The notes under the pieces: model-generated
The model's database searches: none
What the model was told of the DNA's origin: nothing
The model's input: only the letters and a program-made list of their open reading frames with translations
Shown: positions 21,672 to 33,506 of the stretch, piece after piece
How the letters are laid out: every line of letters starts with the position of its first letter
Position numbering within the stretch: the first letter of the stretch is position 1
Assembly (NCBI GenBank): GCA_004335835.1
Contig: RWJK01001074.1
Span: 1 to 64,000, forward strand
Source: Scenedesmus sp. ARA3
Taxonomy: Eukaryota; Chlorophyta; Chlorophyceae; Sphaeropleales; Scenedesmaceae
Direction of reading: 5' to 3'
DNA: 64,000 nucleotides
Made by a program: the position numbers and the translations under genes

Positions 21672-21699
21672 TGGCACACTGGCCATGGCCAGTGTGCCA
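21672..21699. repeat. 28-bp perfect palindrome
   Basis: The left half TGGCACACTGGCCA and right half TGGCCAGTGTGCCA are exact reverse complements without a spacer, giving a perfect 28-base dyad. It lies in intergenic DNA about 830 bp upstream of the first CAP gene. Confidence 0.9.
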
Positions 21700-22528
21700 C
21701 GGCTGCAGCTGCATAGTACAACGCTGTTCGTGCGCGCAGATAGCAAGTATGCTTACCAAGTGTTTGTGTTCAGCAGCTGCAACACGCTTGCAGCCTGCCG
21801 TTCAGCAAGCAGCAAAGCTGCAGCATTGGGGAGTTACCCCTGACTCGAGCACCGACTACTACTTCAATCTGCAGCAGCTATGCATGGATTGCTTTCATCG
21901 TACCTTATTAACATTTATCAAGATTGACGATGCGGCGTGAGTTGGCATCTTCACACAAGCAACTCACGCTGCTGTCGCCCTGGTGACGACTCATCAGTTG
22001 CCTTCATACAGTTTCTATAGTTGCATTTGGAAACAGAAAGCAATTTGGTGCAGTTCAATGGAGCAGCATGCTTGTTAGCTGCCCTTAGTGCCACAAGCAC
22101 GCACCGGTGTGACGACATCGCGTACGCAGCTTCTACGCTGGCATTAAGCACCAAGCCCGGTCCACTGGTAAGTTATACTATGGTTGGAAGTATCAGCATG
22201 TGATATCAGCGACAGGTGTATTGCTGGTGAAGTAGCTGGGGTTAACTCGTCACTCGCACCATCCGAAATAGTACACTCTGGTGAGAGCTACATTCTAGCA
22301 AGCTGTGGCATTGAACCTACAACTATTGAGTTTGTTCTGTGGCTGCGGTGCTGCTGCACCTGGCCACTCTACGTTCAGAACGGGGAATCACGGAAACTCA
22401 CCCATGCGCGGAACACTTTCACTGCATATGCTCTCACAGTCTGTGTGGCTAGTCAAGCCGCATCGTAAAGGAGACGGCTGTAACAACCACCTCACAATGA
22501 TGCTGTACTGCAGGTGATGGTGCTGAAG

Positions 22529-23302
22529 ATGCTGCTGCCGGCGCTGCTGTTGCTGCTGCTCGCAGCAGATGCCCAGCAGGCAGGGCAAACAGGTGGGTGT
22601 GGCCAGGCAGTGCTACCCCATCTGCATGAGTGTTGCCGATGGCGTCAACAGCCCTCTTACAACCTTTCACCAGCTTGCACTTCTTTAGTGTATGCCGCGA
22701 CGGATCAGCCCAGGCTGCACCCTGCCTGCTTCAGTGCCACGCTGAAGCGTGGGCCACGCTGACAAGTGTGAACAAGCAAGTGGTTGCCAGCGACCTGTGT
22801 CAAGTGACAGTCAAGCTACCAGCCCTGCAGTCGACGCCAGCTGACAGTATGCCCTTCCTGCACCCTGAACTGCCCGCAGGGTCCTCCAGCATCCCACCCA
22901 CCGCCCCATTCACCACACCACAGCGGCGGACAAACATACACTCGACAGCCAGCACCAGCACCCCCAGCATTGCCAGCAGCACGCCTGCACAGGCAGCAGC
23001 ACCGGCACAGTACCAGGAGATCCTCTCCCTGCATAACAGCTACCGGGCTGGCCATGCAGCACTGCCCTTGGCATGGGATGCCTCACTTGCTGAGTCAGCA
23101 TCACGTGTGGTATCTTCCTGCAACTTCAAGCACTCTGGGCTGGAGACTGTCGGTGAGTGTGGGCTGTGGTGGGCGCTGCAGTGCGGATTCCTGCAGGCAG
23201 CAGCCACCACAGCAGTAGAACTGCTTCCTGCAGACAGGCAGCTTGAACAGCAGCTGCTGCGAAAACAAACCTCCAGCAGCAGGGTGAGCGCTTCATGGCA
23301 GC

Positions 23303-23399
<97 letters not shown>

Positions 23400-25018
23400 C
23401 TGTCACCCTGCTGCCCAGCACATGTGACGCGTTGCACATGTTGCAGGCAGGGTATACTATTGGCCATGGCAGCCACATCACGCCGCATGCAAATCCCAAT
23501 CTGGCCGGGCAATTGCTCCAAACAAGCATTACAGCATGGCTGTACATCTGTTGACTGGCGGACGTGTGCACACTGTACGTCCTGCAGGGGAGAACATGGC
23601 AGCATTCTGGGACTGCTACGATCCGCAAAACACCAGGCCTGCCAGGGCACTGAAGGGCGCCATAGACAGCTGGTGAGGCGGCACGGGCGCAGCTGCTACA
23701 ACAGCAGCAGCGCTGCGGCTGAAGCTGGGCTGCCAGAACAGCTTCCACGTCACTATGCGTGCTATGTAACATACAGTGTGTTTGTGAGCAACAGACGAAA
23801 ACATGCGGGCGCCAGCTTGCATGTCGTGTAGAAGTGGCAGCAGCTGCAGCAAGGCAAGGTGGGTCAGATGCTGAGATGCAGCGCCTGTTGGCAGGAGGGG
23901 GCGGCAAGCAGGAGCCAGGCGGCAAGTCCACTAGCTGCACACTTTGCACAGTGTGCATGGTTTTCTTTGGTTCATAATCAATCTTCACATCCGCCGTGGC
24001 ACGACCACAGTGCAAGTGTTAGGAGTGGATGTCCGCCTCTACTGCAGCCATCCTGTTAGTTGTGAAGTGCTGTTTGCTGCTGCAGCATGTGACGAGGGAT
24101 GAGTGGCCGCCTGTGCTGCCTGCAGGTACAACGAGGTGGCATACTACAACTTCAGCAACCCAGTGAGTCCCCGCGCCTGAGGACTTGCAAGTGCCGTGCA
24201 GCTGAACTTGGCACGGCTTGCATCCTCTGCGGCAGCAGCTCCAGCTTCTTTGGTTCAAGTCATTCGTCAACCTGCCACCAGCTGCAACCTCTCACCTGCA
24301 AAGGGCACCGGTGCTTGTCTTGCATCATGCGGGGTGTATGCCATAGCACACATGCACGACCCTGACTCAGCGCTGAGCGCTCCACATGCAGCCTTCCCCA
24401 TCACGTGCGCCGCGCTGGCAGCCTCTGTCATATGCAGCAGTCAAGCCCTTGAGCAATAAGCGTTTCAGGTTGTCAGAGCTGGTTGCTAGCTAGCAATTTA
24501 GGCTTGACACCCCAGGGCCGGTGATGTCCTGTGCGCTGCTGCTGCTGCAGGGCTTTTACACGAACTATAACGCAGGCCACTTCACACAGGTGTGGCGGCA
24601 GCGGCAGTCGTGTGTGGTTTGTGTGTATGCCATGCACTGGGGGCACCCTGTCGTTGTTGCTCAGCCGCTGTTGATGGGTTGCAGTATTGCTAGGATGACG
24701 TATGCTGCTGAGTGGCAGCACTTACGGGTGCCAGGTGCAGCTGGAATGTGCCTGCCATCCACCAGCTTTCAGGAGGTCGGTGCGTACTAGGCCAATGTGC
24801 AGAGAGGACTGACAATGCATGTATCTCTGCTGTGAACGTCCTGCAGGTGAGCTGCAGCATCACCCCATTCGGTGTTCCGTGGCGCTAACAGTACATTGCC
24901 ATGGAGGTTGCTTGGTGCTCCCTGCCAACCAGCTCTGCTGCTGCTGCTGCTGCTGTTGCTGAATTGCAGGTTGTCTGGCTGGCAACCTCTCGCATCGTGA
25001 GTTGTGTGGCAGCACTCA

Positions 25019-25074
<56 letters not shown>

Positions 25075-26743
25075 GTGCAGCAGCATCAACAGCAAGACTG
25101 CGGCTAGCAGCAGGGGAAGCAAAAAAAGGCAGGGCCCGGGTGCAGCAGGGACAGCAGGAATGTGCAGCAGGTTGCAGCAAGCGGCTGGCTATGAGTAGCT
25201 GAGCACAGAGCAGCATCCACACGCATCAGCATGAGTTAGCTAACTCATGCTACAGCATGTGTCCTAAACAATTATGCATCATGTCATACCAGCAAGAATG
25301 ATCAACAATGCTGACCCGCTCTGTCGCTGCTGCTGCTGCCGCCGCAGGGTTGTGCTACGGCATTCTGCAATGGCAACTTCCAGATCGACCCGTCGTGGGT
25401 CAGCGGGCGGCCTCCTGTGTCTGCCGACATGGTGTTGTGCCACTATGCGCCGGCAGGGAACTTGATTGGGGCTGATGAGGCGGCCAACTTCAGGCAAAAC
25501 GTAAGTGCAAGATGAAACTTGGGTCGTTATACACTTGTCATACTGTTAAAACGCAGCACGTACATGTGTCCAGGCACTGGGCGTCATAGGACCTTCCAAG
25601 ATGGCACTACCAGTGTGTAACTGCACTTGCTGCCTGCCTTGCATCCTCAGGTCCTTCCCAAGGGCTCAGTGCCCCCTGGTGCCCCAGACCCACCAAAGCA
25701 GCCCCCAGCAGCACCCAGCCCCAGCCCCAGCCCTGCACCCAACGTCGGCAGTGGTGGCAGCGGCCCCACGCTCATCGGCAGCAGCCTGGCACCTGGCCAG
25801 TCCATATCCACAGGCACATGCTTGTTCTCTGACAACCAGCTGTACAGGTGGGACGCTGGGGCCTGGCCCATACAAATTGCAAAGGCATGGGCTGCTGCAT
25901 TATTTGCTATTAACAGCAGATTTTTTCCTGACGATTTCTGCGAATGTCAATGCTCTTACATGCAAGCACTGCTGCACCCCTGCCTCCAGCGCCATGCAGG
26001 CTGCGCGTGAAAGAGCTTCAAAGTGATCAACTCCATAAACGCTGGAGCGCACAGACGTTCACGCACTGCTGCTGATGCTGATGCTGCTGCCGCCGCTGCT
26101 GCTGCTCCTGCTGCTGCTGCTGCTGCTGCTGCCACCGCAGGTTGTGCCTGAACAGCTTTGGCGAGATTGTCGTAATGAACGGCGCCCGCGCCAACACGGT
26201 GCGCTGGCGCAACTCAGTGCCCCTGGGAACACGAAGCAGCAATAGGCCGCCCTACAGGCTCACACTCAACAATGACTACACAGTTACAGGTGCGAGGAGC
26301 TGGTGTGCTGCGCTGCTGCTGTGCTGCGACATCATTGGGGTGTATACTTTTGGCATGCGCATGTGGCTGTGACGGCCGGGATTGGCCTGCTGCAAAGTGC
26401 TTTTGCAGGATGCTGAGCTTAATATGTAACGTGACATGACGTATGTGACAGCAAGTTGACGCAGCAGCCTGCTGCTGTGACCTGCGGAGATTAGCGCAGG
26501 GCTCAACCTCACCAGCTCGTGACGAACGACCGCCGCTGGCATCTGATTGCCTCCGCTTGTTGCTGTGCTGCTGCAGTGAAAAACGGAGACAACCGGTTGC
26601 TGTCGATGATTGCGCTTCCTGGGCCACCCAGCGGCAGTGTCAGCCTGCAGCTGAGGAACGACGGCAAGGCTGCCGTGATGGATGCGGCTGGCAGGTGCAT
26701 CATTGCCTGGGGCAGTGGGCCGGGCATGCCCGCCGGCTGCTGA
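22529..26743 (+). CDS. secreted CAP-domain / lectin-like fusion protein, copy A (10 exons)
   Basis: Exons 22529-22592, 22880-23152, 23588-23672, 24126-24162, 24551-24589, 24970-24996, 25348-25500, 25651-25847, 26141-26289 and 26577-26743 give 396 aa. A hydrophobic signal peptide (MLLPALLLLLLAADAQQ) precedes a Ser/Thr/Pro-rich stretch. The CAP/SCP (PR-1-like) domain follows at about 75-226: LSLHNSYR, LAWDASLAESAS, GENMAA, SWYNEVAYYNFSNP, AGHFTQ, VVW and CHYAPAGNLIG. All four CAP-site residues (His, Glu, Glu, His) are present. A Pro-rich linker (about 229-255) leads to a domain resembling bulb-type lectins: LAPGQSISTGTCLFSDNQLYR, LCLNSFGEIVVM, LTLNNDYTV, VSLQLRNDGKAAVMDAAGRC and AWGSG...AGC. 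The mannose-binding residues of plant lectins are not conserved. Most likely secreted or cell-wall located. An alternative upstream ATG is at 22517. Function is inferred only from the family. Confidence 0.82.
23298..23398 (+). repeat. CAG triplet tract (~33 units) in intron 2 of CAP copy A
   Basis: An almost pure CAG run interrupted once by a TAG near its start. It is one of the longest triplet tracts in the window. It gives artefactual poly-Ala, poly-Gln and poly-Leu frames on both strands. Confidence 0.9.
25019..25073 (+). repeat. CAG triplet tract in intron 6 of CAP copy A
   Basis: About 18 AGC/CAG units starting 22 bases inside the intron after the 9-codon exon VVWLATSRI. Intronic and not translated in the model. 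Confidence 0.88.
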
Positions 26744-29700
26744 GCTGCTCGACTGCTGGTTCGTCAGCAACAAGAATGACTGGATGCGTCCCTCTGCGGC
26801 TGGGGAACGATCTGAAGACCAACACATGAAGACCAACGATCTTGGCGTTTGGCGCATTGCTGTGCGCCGTTACGACTCGTGTAGTATGCAATCGAATCAT
26901 GGTGGCACTGTTTGCATTTGTGAGACCGCAAGAGCGGTGTTGTGCCTCTGCCCCCCTTTCCATCTGCTGTGGAATAGGGAAAAACCGGCACGCCATCTGA
27001 CACACACAGCAGTGTGCATGTTGGTGTCAGGCCATTGCTATGATGCTACGTTTTTTGTTCAGTGCATTGCAGCACTACCCGGTTTCACGGCAAGAGAGCC
27101 TGTCACCCCGCCCAACGCTAGCTAAGACAACTCTCTTCACTGCTGAGGGGAACTTGGACACAGCAGCAATTACTACCTGCACAGTACTGTTGAATGCACA
27201 GGCACGCTGCTCAATGCGGGGCTGTGCTGTGTGCTGCTCCTGGCTGCAGTCGGCTATGGTAATGCCGTTGTGCACTTCTCTCATCCGCACATTCTCACCA
27301 GCAACTAGCAGCTGTGTCTGCTGGCGGCTTTTTGTTCTGATGTATGCTCCCTACTTTTGTTGTCACTATTAATGGTTGTGTTGGCAACTTGTTTGTCGGT
27401 TCACCACATCTGGTGCAGTGTACAGCAGCAACAGCAGCAGCTTGCAGGGTGTGGCTGCATGATGCTGCTTTTGCCAGCAGTTTGTATCGATCCCTGTTGG
27501 GCTCAAAATGACCAACACTGGTGGTGCGGGCTGCACATGACATTTTCCTGCTTCAATAGATGCAGCGGCCGCTGCTAAAGGAGTACTCTTGCCTTGTGGA
27601 TACTGTGTGGCGCGTTGAGCATTTTCAGTTGCATGCTGACACAGTCACATCACCCAAACACATGAAGTGTGGTATGCCTGGTTCTCATATGGGGTAGTGC
27701 TGCCTCCATCATTTTGACGGCTGTTTCTTCCTACATGCCTCTGTAGAACGCTGCTGTTTTGCCGCACCCAACATACAGCAACGCTGGTTTGGATCACTGG
27801 TTGAGCTCAATGCACAGTTTCACAACCACACAACGCCCTTTGCCCGCCGTGGATGATTGCGTGTGTCGTGTCTGCACACAGCTTGGGCGCCTATGCTGCG
27901 CAGCTTCGGCAGCCTTGCAGTTGACCCTGCATCTTCCAACACACGACACCTTGATGGATGTTTATATGGCTGACCAGCGGTGCTGCTGCTGCCCTCGCGT
28001 CGGCTTTCAGCAGCGCTGCTGCCAGCAGCACCGCTACACTTAAGAGTGCATAGCACAGTGTGGCCGCACATGTAGCTGGACAGACATGGCGGCTACTCAG
28101 CGGGCATGTTGTTTGGCACCTTTAGCTGATGAGGTTCAAAGGCCACCCTTGTTCAAAATCGTCGCGCCAGAGTACCTCTGGCTGGCTGTCAGTTGTCAGT
28201 ATATTACGTTAACGGCCCATACATAGCGAGCGGCAATGACGCCGTAGGCTGCGCCGTGGGCTGTATGGGTGGTGGGAGGTGGGAGCGGCTCCACACTTGA
28301 ACGCATGCTGTTAGTGTGGTTGGCCTGGTGGTGAGGTGAGGTGGCTAGTGACAAGCATGTCATTGCTTCAGCAACACGCCAGCAGCAGCATGGAATGCGC
28401 TTACAACACAAGCCCGCCCAGTGCTGTTCAATGCATTGGGTGGTGCTTTGATATGCGAGCTTGGTGGCTGTTCATTAGTCCTGCTTACATCGTGCGTGAG
28501 TGCCAGCTGTCGTTGACGTGCAGCGTGGTGCAGCGTGGTCACCACATTGCATGGTGCAGCAGTGTGGTGCAGCAGCATGCGCACGCAGCATGGTGCAACA
28601 GCATGCACATGCAGCATGGTGCAGCAGCATTCCCTAACCAACCAGCATCACTGCAGGCTCATACAGTCTGCCCCCTGAGGCGAGCAGTGCAGCGATGTGT
28701 ACAGATTTAAAGTCGCTCCGAAGATAAATGTGCGGCTTGAACGGCAGCGCTGAAACCTTTAGGTGTGACGCCTACAGCAGGCCAGCTGGCAGCAGCACCA
28801 TCTTGCAGCTGCTGCTCAGCGCAGCAAGCGTGCGGCAGGCCGTTGAGCTGCCAGCAAGATGCAGCCACATGGCATGTGCGCAGCACCCTGGCATGGTCAG
28901 CAAAGGCCGTGGCTGACGGTCAGCGAGTGCCAACGTCGGCTGTGCACGCATTTGACAGGCCAGACTCTGCTGCTGAGCAGCTCCCACTGGGAGCAGCTGG
29001 TCGCGTGAAGCCATCATCCATCATTCAGTGACGGCCATGGCCAGCCAGTGGTGATGAGAAATGTCCTCACGAATGGAGCGCACACTGCAGACTTGCAAGG
29101 ATCGTCACCAATTGGTGGTTGCAACCGGTACAGCGCTGTGCTTGTAAAACGAATCTCATGATCATGCAGGAGAGCTTCATCATGGCCCTAAGCCTTGATT
29201 GCATGCAACAATGCGGTATGTAGTCACCACAGTTTGCCACCCAGCGCTGCAGCAGCTCCAAGTGGAGCGGAGATCCGCTGACTCCAAGGGGCCCTGCCAG
29301 GCTGCTCTGCTGCAGTCACTGCAGCAGTACGGTACCATCTGGTGACCGGTGCGGGATGAAACAACACGGATTGAGCCCCGCTGCCACACAACGCTGGTGA
29401 GGCTACTTGTTTCACATTCCTACTATATTTATCCTACCGGACACGCCGTTTGCATTCACCTGGTGGGATGGCAAGTGCCGTGCGAGGCGGGTGCTGTCAT
29501 TCCTAATCTACGTACGTACTGTGTCCTGCAGCCGTCTTCAACTTTGTAAGCTGTGCAGTCTCTAAGCTGTTGTTGTTTTCTGGTGCGATCTCTGATGTCG
29601 AGTGCCTTGCCTGCCCTGGTGTGAGTGGCAAGCACGACGATCACCAACATCCTGCTGCGGCCAACCCTGTCCGTGTGAGAACTTCCACGTCTCTATTAGT

Positions 29701-30187
29701 GCGCTGTTTGTTTGCTTCAAGGGTCTCGCAAACGCCTGTGATCATTGTCAGCTGCTCAGGTCGGTGGACGCGCTTGAACTTCCATAGCCTGCAATCCTTG
29801 GGGCTGTGACAACTCTTAAAGTAGCACGCTTACAGTAGCATGTTAGACGGGGTGGTTTAAGCAGAGCACGTGCCACGCCTGCGGGTGCAGCGGCACTGCT
29901 CTGCTGCAGCAGCAGAAGGGGAGCCTGTGTAAAGCCGTGCTTGCCGAGGGTTGCGGTGCTGCATAATACGAACGCATTGAAGGCATTATATTTAACCTAC
30001 TAAGCCGGACGACGCTGTTAGTTGGCGCGGGTTGTGGCTGTATCAGAGGTGCAGTTTGGTAACCGCAGTACTCACAACTGCCACGCATGACAGCAGTGCA
30101 GGCCACTTGCAGCGCAGCTGCCCCACTGGCTTCAATGACGTTGCTCTCTATTTGCTGTACGTTTGGCCTGCCGCAGGTGCTGCAAAG
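26744..30187. other. spacer between CAP copies A and B
   Basis: 3.4 kb without a recognised gene. The right part (about 28780-30187) aligns block by block with the spacer before copy C (about 37150-38443), including CATGGCATGTGCGCAGCACC, CCATCATCCATCA..CAGTGA and CGGACGACGCTG. It therefore belongs to the duplicated unit and may carry the promoter. The left part (26744-28780) shows no match I can see. It contains small GCAGCATGGTGCA repeats at 28530-28625. Confidence 0.6.
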
Positions 30188-31539
30188 ATGATGTCCACAC
30201 TGCCTTTGCTGGTGCTGCTGCTGTGCGCGGCAGCTGCTGCAGCAAGTGCAGATGACAAAGGTGGGTGGCCAGGCTGCATCTGATCACACCTTATGCCCCA
30301 TTCAGTACCTTTACTGTGTGCTATGCAACCTGCCTTGACAGCCATCCCAGCCAGGCAATAGTAGCAATGTGTGTCACTGCAGCTGCGCTGTGTTGACAGC
30401 AGCGCTGTCTCGGGCCAGCAGCTGCCACCAAGGCTATCGGCGCCGCATTCACAACCAGTACGTCAACTGTATGCATCACTGAAACACCGAGCTCTGAAAG
30501 CTACCACCAAACTCCTGCCCTGTTGACCTCTGCGTCAGCCGGGCCGAGCACCAGAACTGCATTGGCCAAGCGCACTGTGCTCATTGCATGTCGCTGCCGC
30601 CCTGCCGCGCACCCTGTGCACCTCGCTTCCCCTGCCTGCAGGCTACGATCTGGTATCAAAACCCCTATACCGGGATCCTGCTGTTGGCATCAGCAGCACA
30701 GTGCAGCAGACTCCAACACCCGCCAAGTTCCAGTTCATTGTTGCAGAGCACAACAAGATGCGAGCTGAGCACGGCGTGGGGCCCCTGGTGTGGGGCGACA
30801 CACTTGCACAGTCAGCGGCAACCATCACAAACCAGTGTAACTTCTCACACGACCCCACGCTCCCTGTCGGTGAGTGCCGCCCTGCTGCATCCTGCAAGCA
30901 GCAGCTGCTGCCTCATTTGGCAACTGCAGGAGCTGCCTCATTTGGCGGGCATCAGCAGCAGCAGCAGCAGCAGCAGCAGCTGCGGCTGGCCTCTGGTGAA
31001 AAATGACATTCTTGACTGGCAGCTGAGTTGCACTACCCACTGCTGAGTGCTAAGAAGCTTGCAAGGCCTTTGCCTACAGCAGCAGGCAGCGCAGACTGAC
31101 TCCAGGTAACCACACGGTGTTGACCAGAAATCAGTAGCCAGCAAGTGCGAGCGCCAATCCCTGGCAGCAGTGGCACATCACTGTTGGTCAAAGCAAAGTA
31201 TGTGCGTGCCACAGACTGTGGCTGTCCTGGCAGGGCGCCGCCTGCAGCCGCCAGTGGACTTCAACTGCACACAGCTGCACCCACCAGCTGTTGCTTCGCA
31301 CTGCCTGCTGTTTGGGCCTCACGCACTTGCACTGCACTGCTGCAGGCGAGAACTTGGCAGCAGCCATCAGGTCCTCAATCACGGAGGAGGAAGCGCTGGA
31401 GCGCGCGATCGCCAGCTGGTGAGCCAGGCGTGATGTAGGGTTTAGCTCTTCAAGATGCTGGTGACTGTGTGGTTTAGGATTGAGCACTAGCAGATGCGCT
31501 GCAGCGCGCAAGTTAGATGTTGAGGGGCCTCCCGGCAGT

Positions 31540-31582
<43 letters not shown>

Positions 31583-32696
31583 CGTGTCGCATGCAGACCG
31601 TCTGCACAGAGCATGTCAGCGGCAGCAGCAGGCCAGCCTGGTGCTGAGCACAACCACCGTGAAAGCACTCAGCGCATTACATACTATGGGTGTGATTCAA
31701 CACCACCAGGTTACTGGAGGGGTGTGGCAACAGCAACACCGTGCCGTTGTGCTGTGGCGGCGTTCTTGCAGTACACATCTGCAGCACACATCTGCCCATC
31801 CAAGCCACGTGGGCATGCCACATGACCTGGCCATGCCACATTACCTGCCACATGACCTGCCACATGACCTGGCCATGCCACATGACCTGCCACATGACCT
31901 GGCCTGCACTGCATGCCACATGACCTGGCCATGCCACATGACATGGCCATGCCACATTACCTGCCACATGACCTGCCACATGACCTGCAACATGACCTGC
32001 AACATGACCTGCAACATGACCTGCAACATGACCTGGCCTGCACTGCATGCCACATGACCTGGCCATGACCTGGCCATGCTGTGAGTGCAAGCAACATGCC
32101 GGTCACACTGTGGCCTGTGACATGGTTGTAACGCTGCGCCTGCCTGTACCGTGGCTGCATCGTTGTGCCTTGCTGCGCGTGCCTGCCCGCAGGAATGGCG
32201 AGGAGGCGTTATACGACTACAGCAAACCAGTGAGGCCCGAATCTCAGCCTCAGACTTTAATGAGGCTCCTTTTATGCTTTTTAAGTCAGCAAAATGCCTG
32301 GCCGCGTGCTGCAGCAGCAGTCTCACAGCAGTTGCTGCGGCAGCGCCATCCTGCTGCTACAGTTGCAGGCTATGTGCAAGTAGCATCTCGTCTGCTGCTG
32401 GCTGTCTGAGCTGCATGACAGCTGCTGCTGCAGTGGTGCGTGTGCTGTGCTGATTGCGCATGTCAGGCTCGGCGCCCAGCTGGCCTGCCGCAGTAGCGTG
32501 GCACACTGGCCATGTGGCATGTGCTGCACTGGCCATGTGGCATGTGCTGCACTGGCCATGTGGCATGTGCTGCACTGGCTGGGTAGCGGTTGCTGCTGAT
32601 GCGCTGAGACACTGGTGTTCAAGTGCCGTGCATGCTTTTGCAAGCACACCATTTGTGATTCACGGATTGCATGGCCAGCTGTGGCTGAACAGTGTG

Positions 32697-32729
<33 letters not shown>

Positions 32730-33416
32730 GCTGCTGCTGCTGGTGTGTGGCTGCTGCAGGGGTTTGACGGGGCTACAGGACACTTCACTCAGGTGGGGCT
32801 GCAGCCAGCAGCTGCAGGCGAGATGTCACACAGACGCAAACCATGTCTGTATACTTTTGTGGCTCAACTTCAAGCTAGGGTTCAATGTATGTTGTCTGCA
32901 TCTGTGTGTGTCATACATACCATCTTTGAACCACATGTATGACTGTTAAGCAGCGGCTGCTGCAATATATGAATGGTCAGCAGCCGCTGCCGCAGTGAAA
33001 GCCTTTGCAGTAAGCAGCACAGCAGCAGCTGTTGATGAGGTAGCTGTGTGAACATTATGATGCCGCTTCTAGGGCTAGTTGCAGGCCTTGCTTTCAGGAG
33101 CATCAGTGAGCGGTGCAGCAGCAAGCTCGCGGCACGTGGTGGTTGCTGCTTCTAATAACCATGTGCTGCCTGCTGTTTGTTCACTGCGCCACGCTGCATG
33201 TGCAGGTGGTGTGGAAGGATTCAACAAACATTGTGAGTGCCACAACCCCTGCTGTTGCAGAGCACTAGCAGCTGTGCACACATCTCGAGTTGTGCAGGTT
33301 GAGAGGAGCACACCACGGGACCTGCAGCATCTAAGTGTCCATATGTGATTTGCCTAGAAGCTGGTTGCATGCGTCACTGTATGTCTGCCGCCCAATGAAA
33401 TCCCCCTTCGACTGCC

Positions 33417-33506
<90 letters not shown>

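Larger units (their letters stand above)
19917..22528. other. long intergenic region
   Basis: 2.6 kb between the unknown gene and the first CAP gene. Reading frames are short and unlike any family I know. It holds a GTGA microsatellite at about 21253-21277, a hairpin-rich stretch at 21310-21480 and a 28-bp perfect palindrome at 21672-21699 (listed separately). Confidence 0.5.

Noticed and set aside
22630..22879. Coding extension of CAP copy A exon 2 to the left
   Set aside because: The frame is open, but the acceptor at 22879 gives the phase demanded by exon 1, and copies B and C start exon 2 at the equivalent point.
23293..24015. 240-aa minus-strand frame with a poly-Leu end over the CAG tract
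   Set aside because: It is the antisense of CAP copy A introns and exon 3. The poly-Leu is the CTG strand of a CAG repeat, and the plus-strand splice model explains the region.
24590..24790. Read-through of CAP copy A exon 5 as a terminal exon (to 24790)
   Set aside because: The homologous VVW exon (24970-24996) and all later exons are conserved in copies B and C, so the donor at 24589 must be used.
31584..32090. Long frames on both strands with HMTCHMTC or HVAGHVAG repeats
   Set aside because: They are translations of the CATGACCTGC minisatellite inside an intron, open only because the repeat unit lacks stops.
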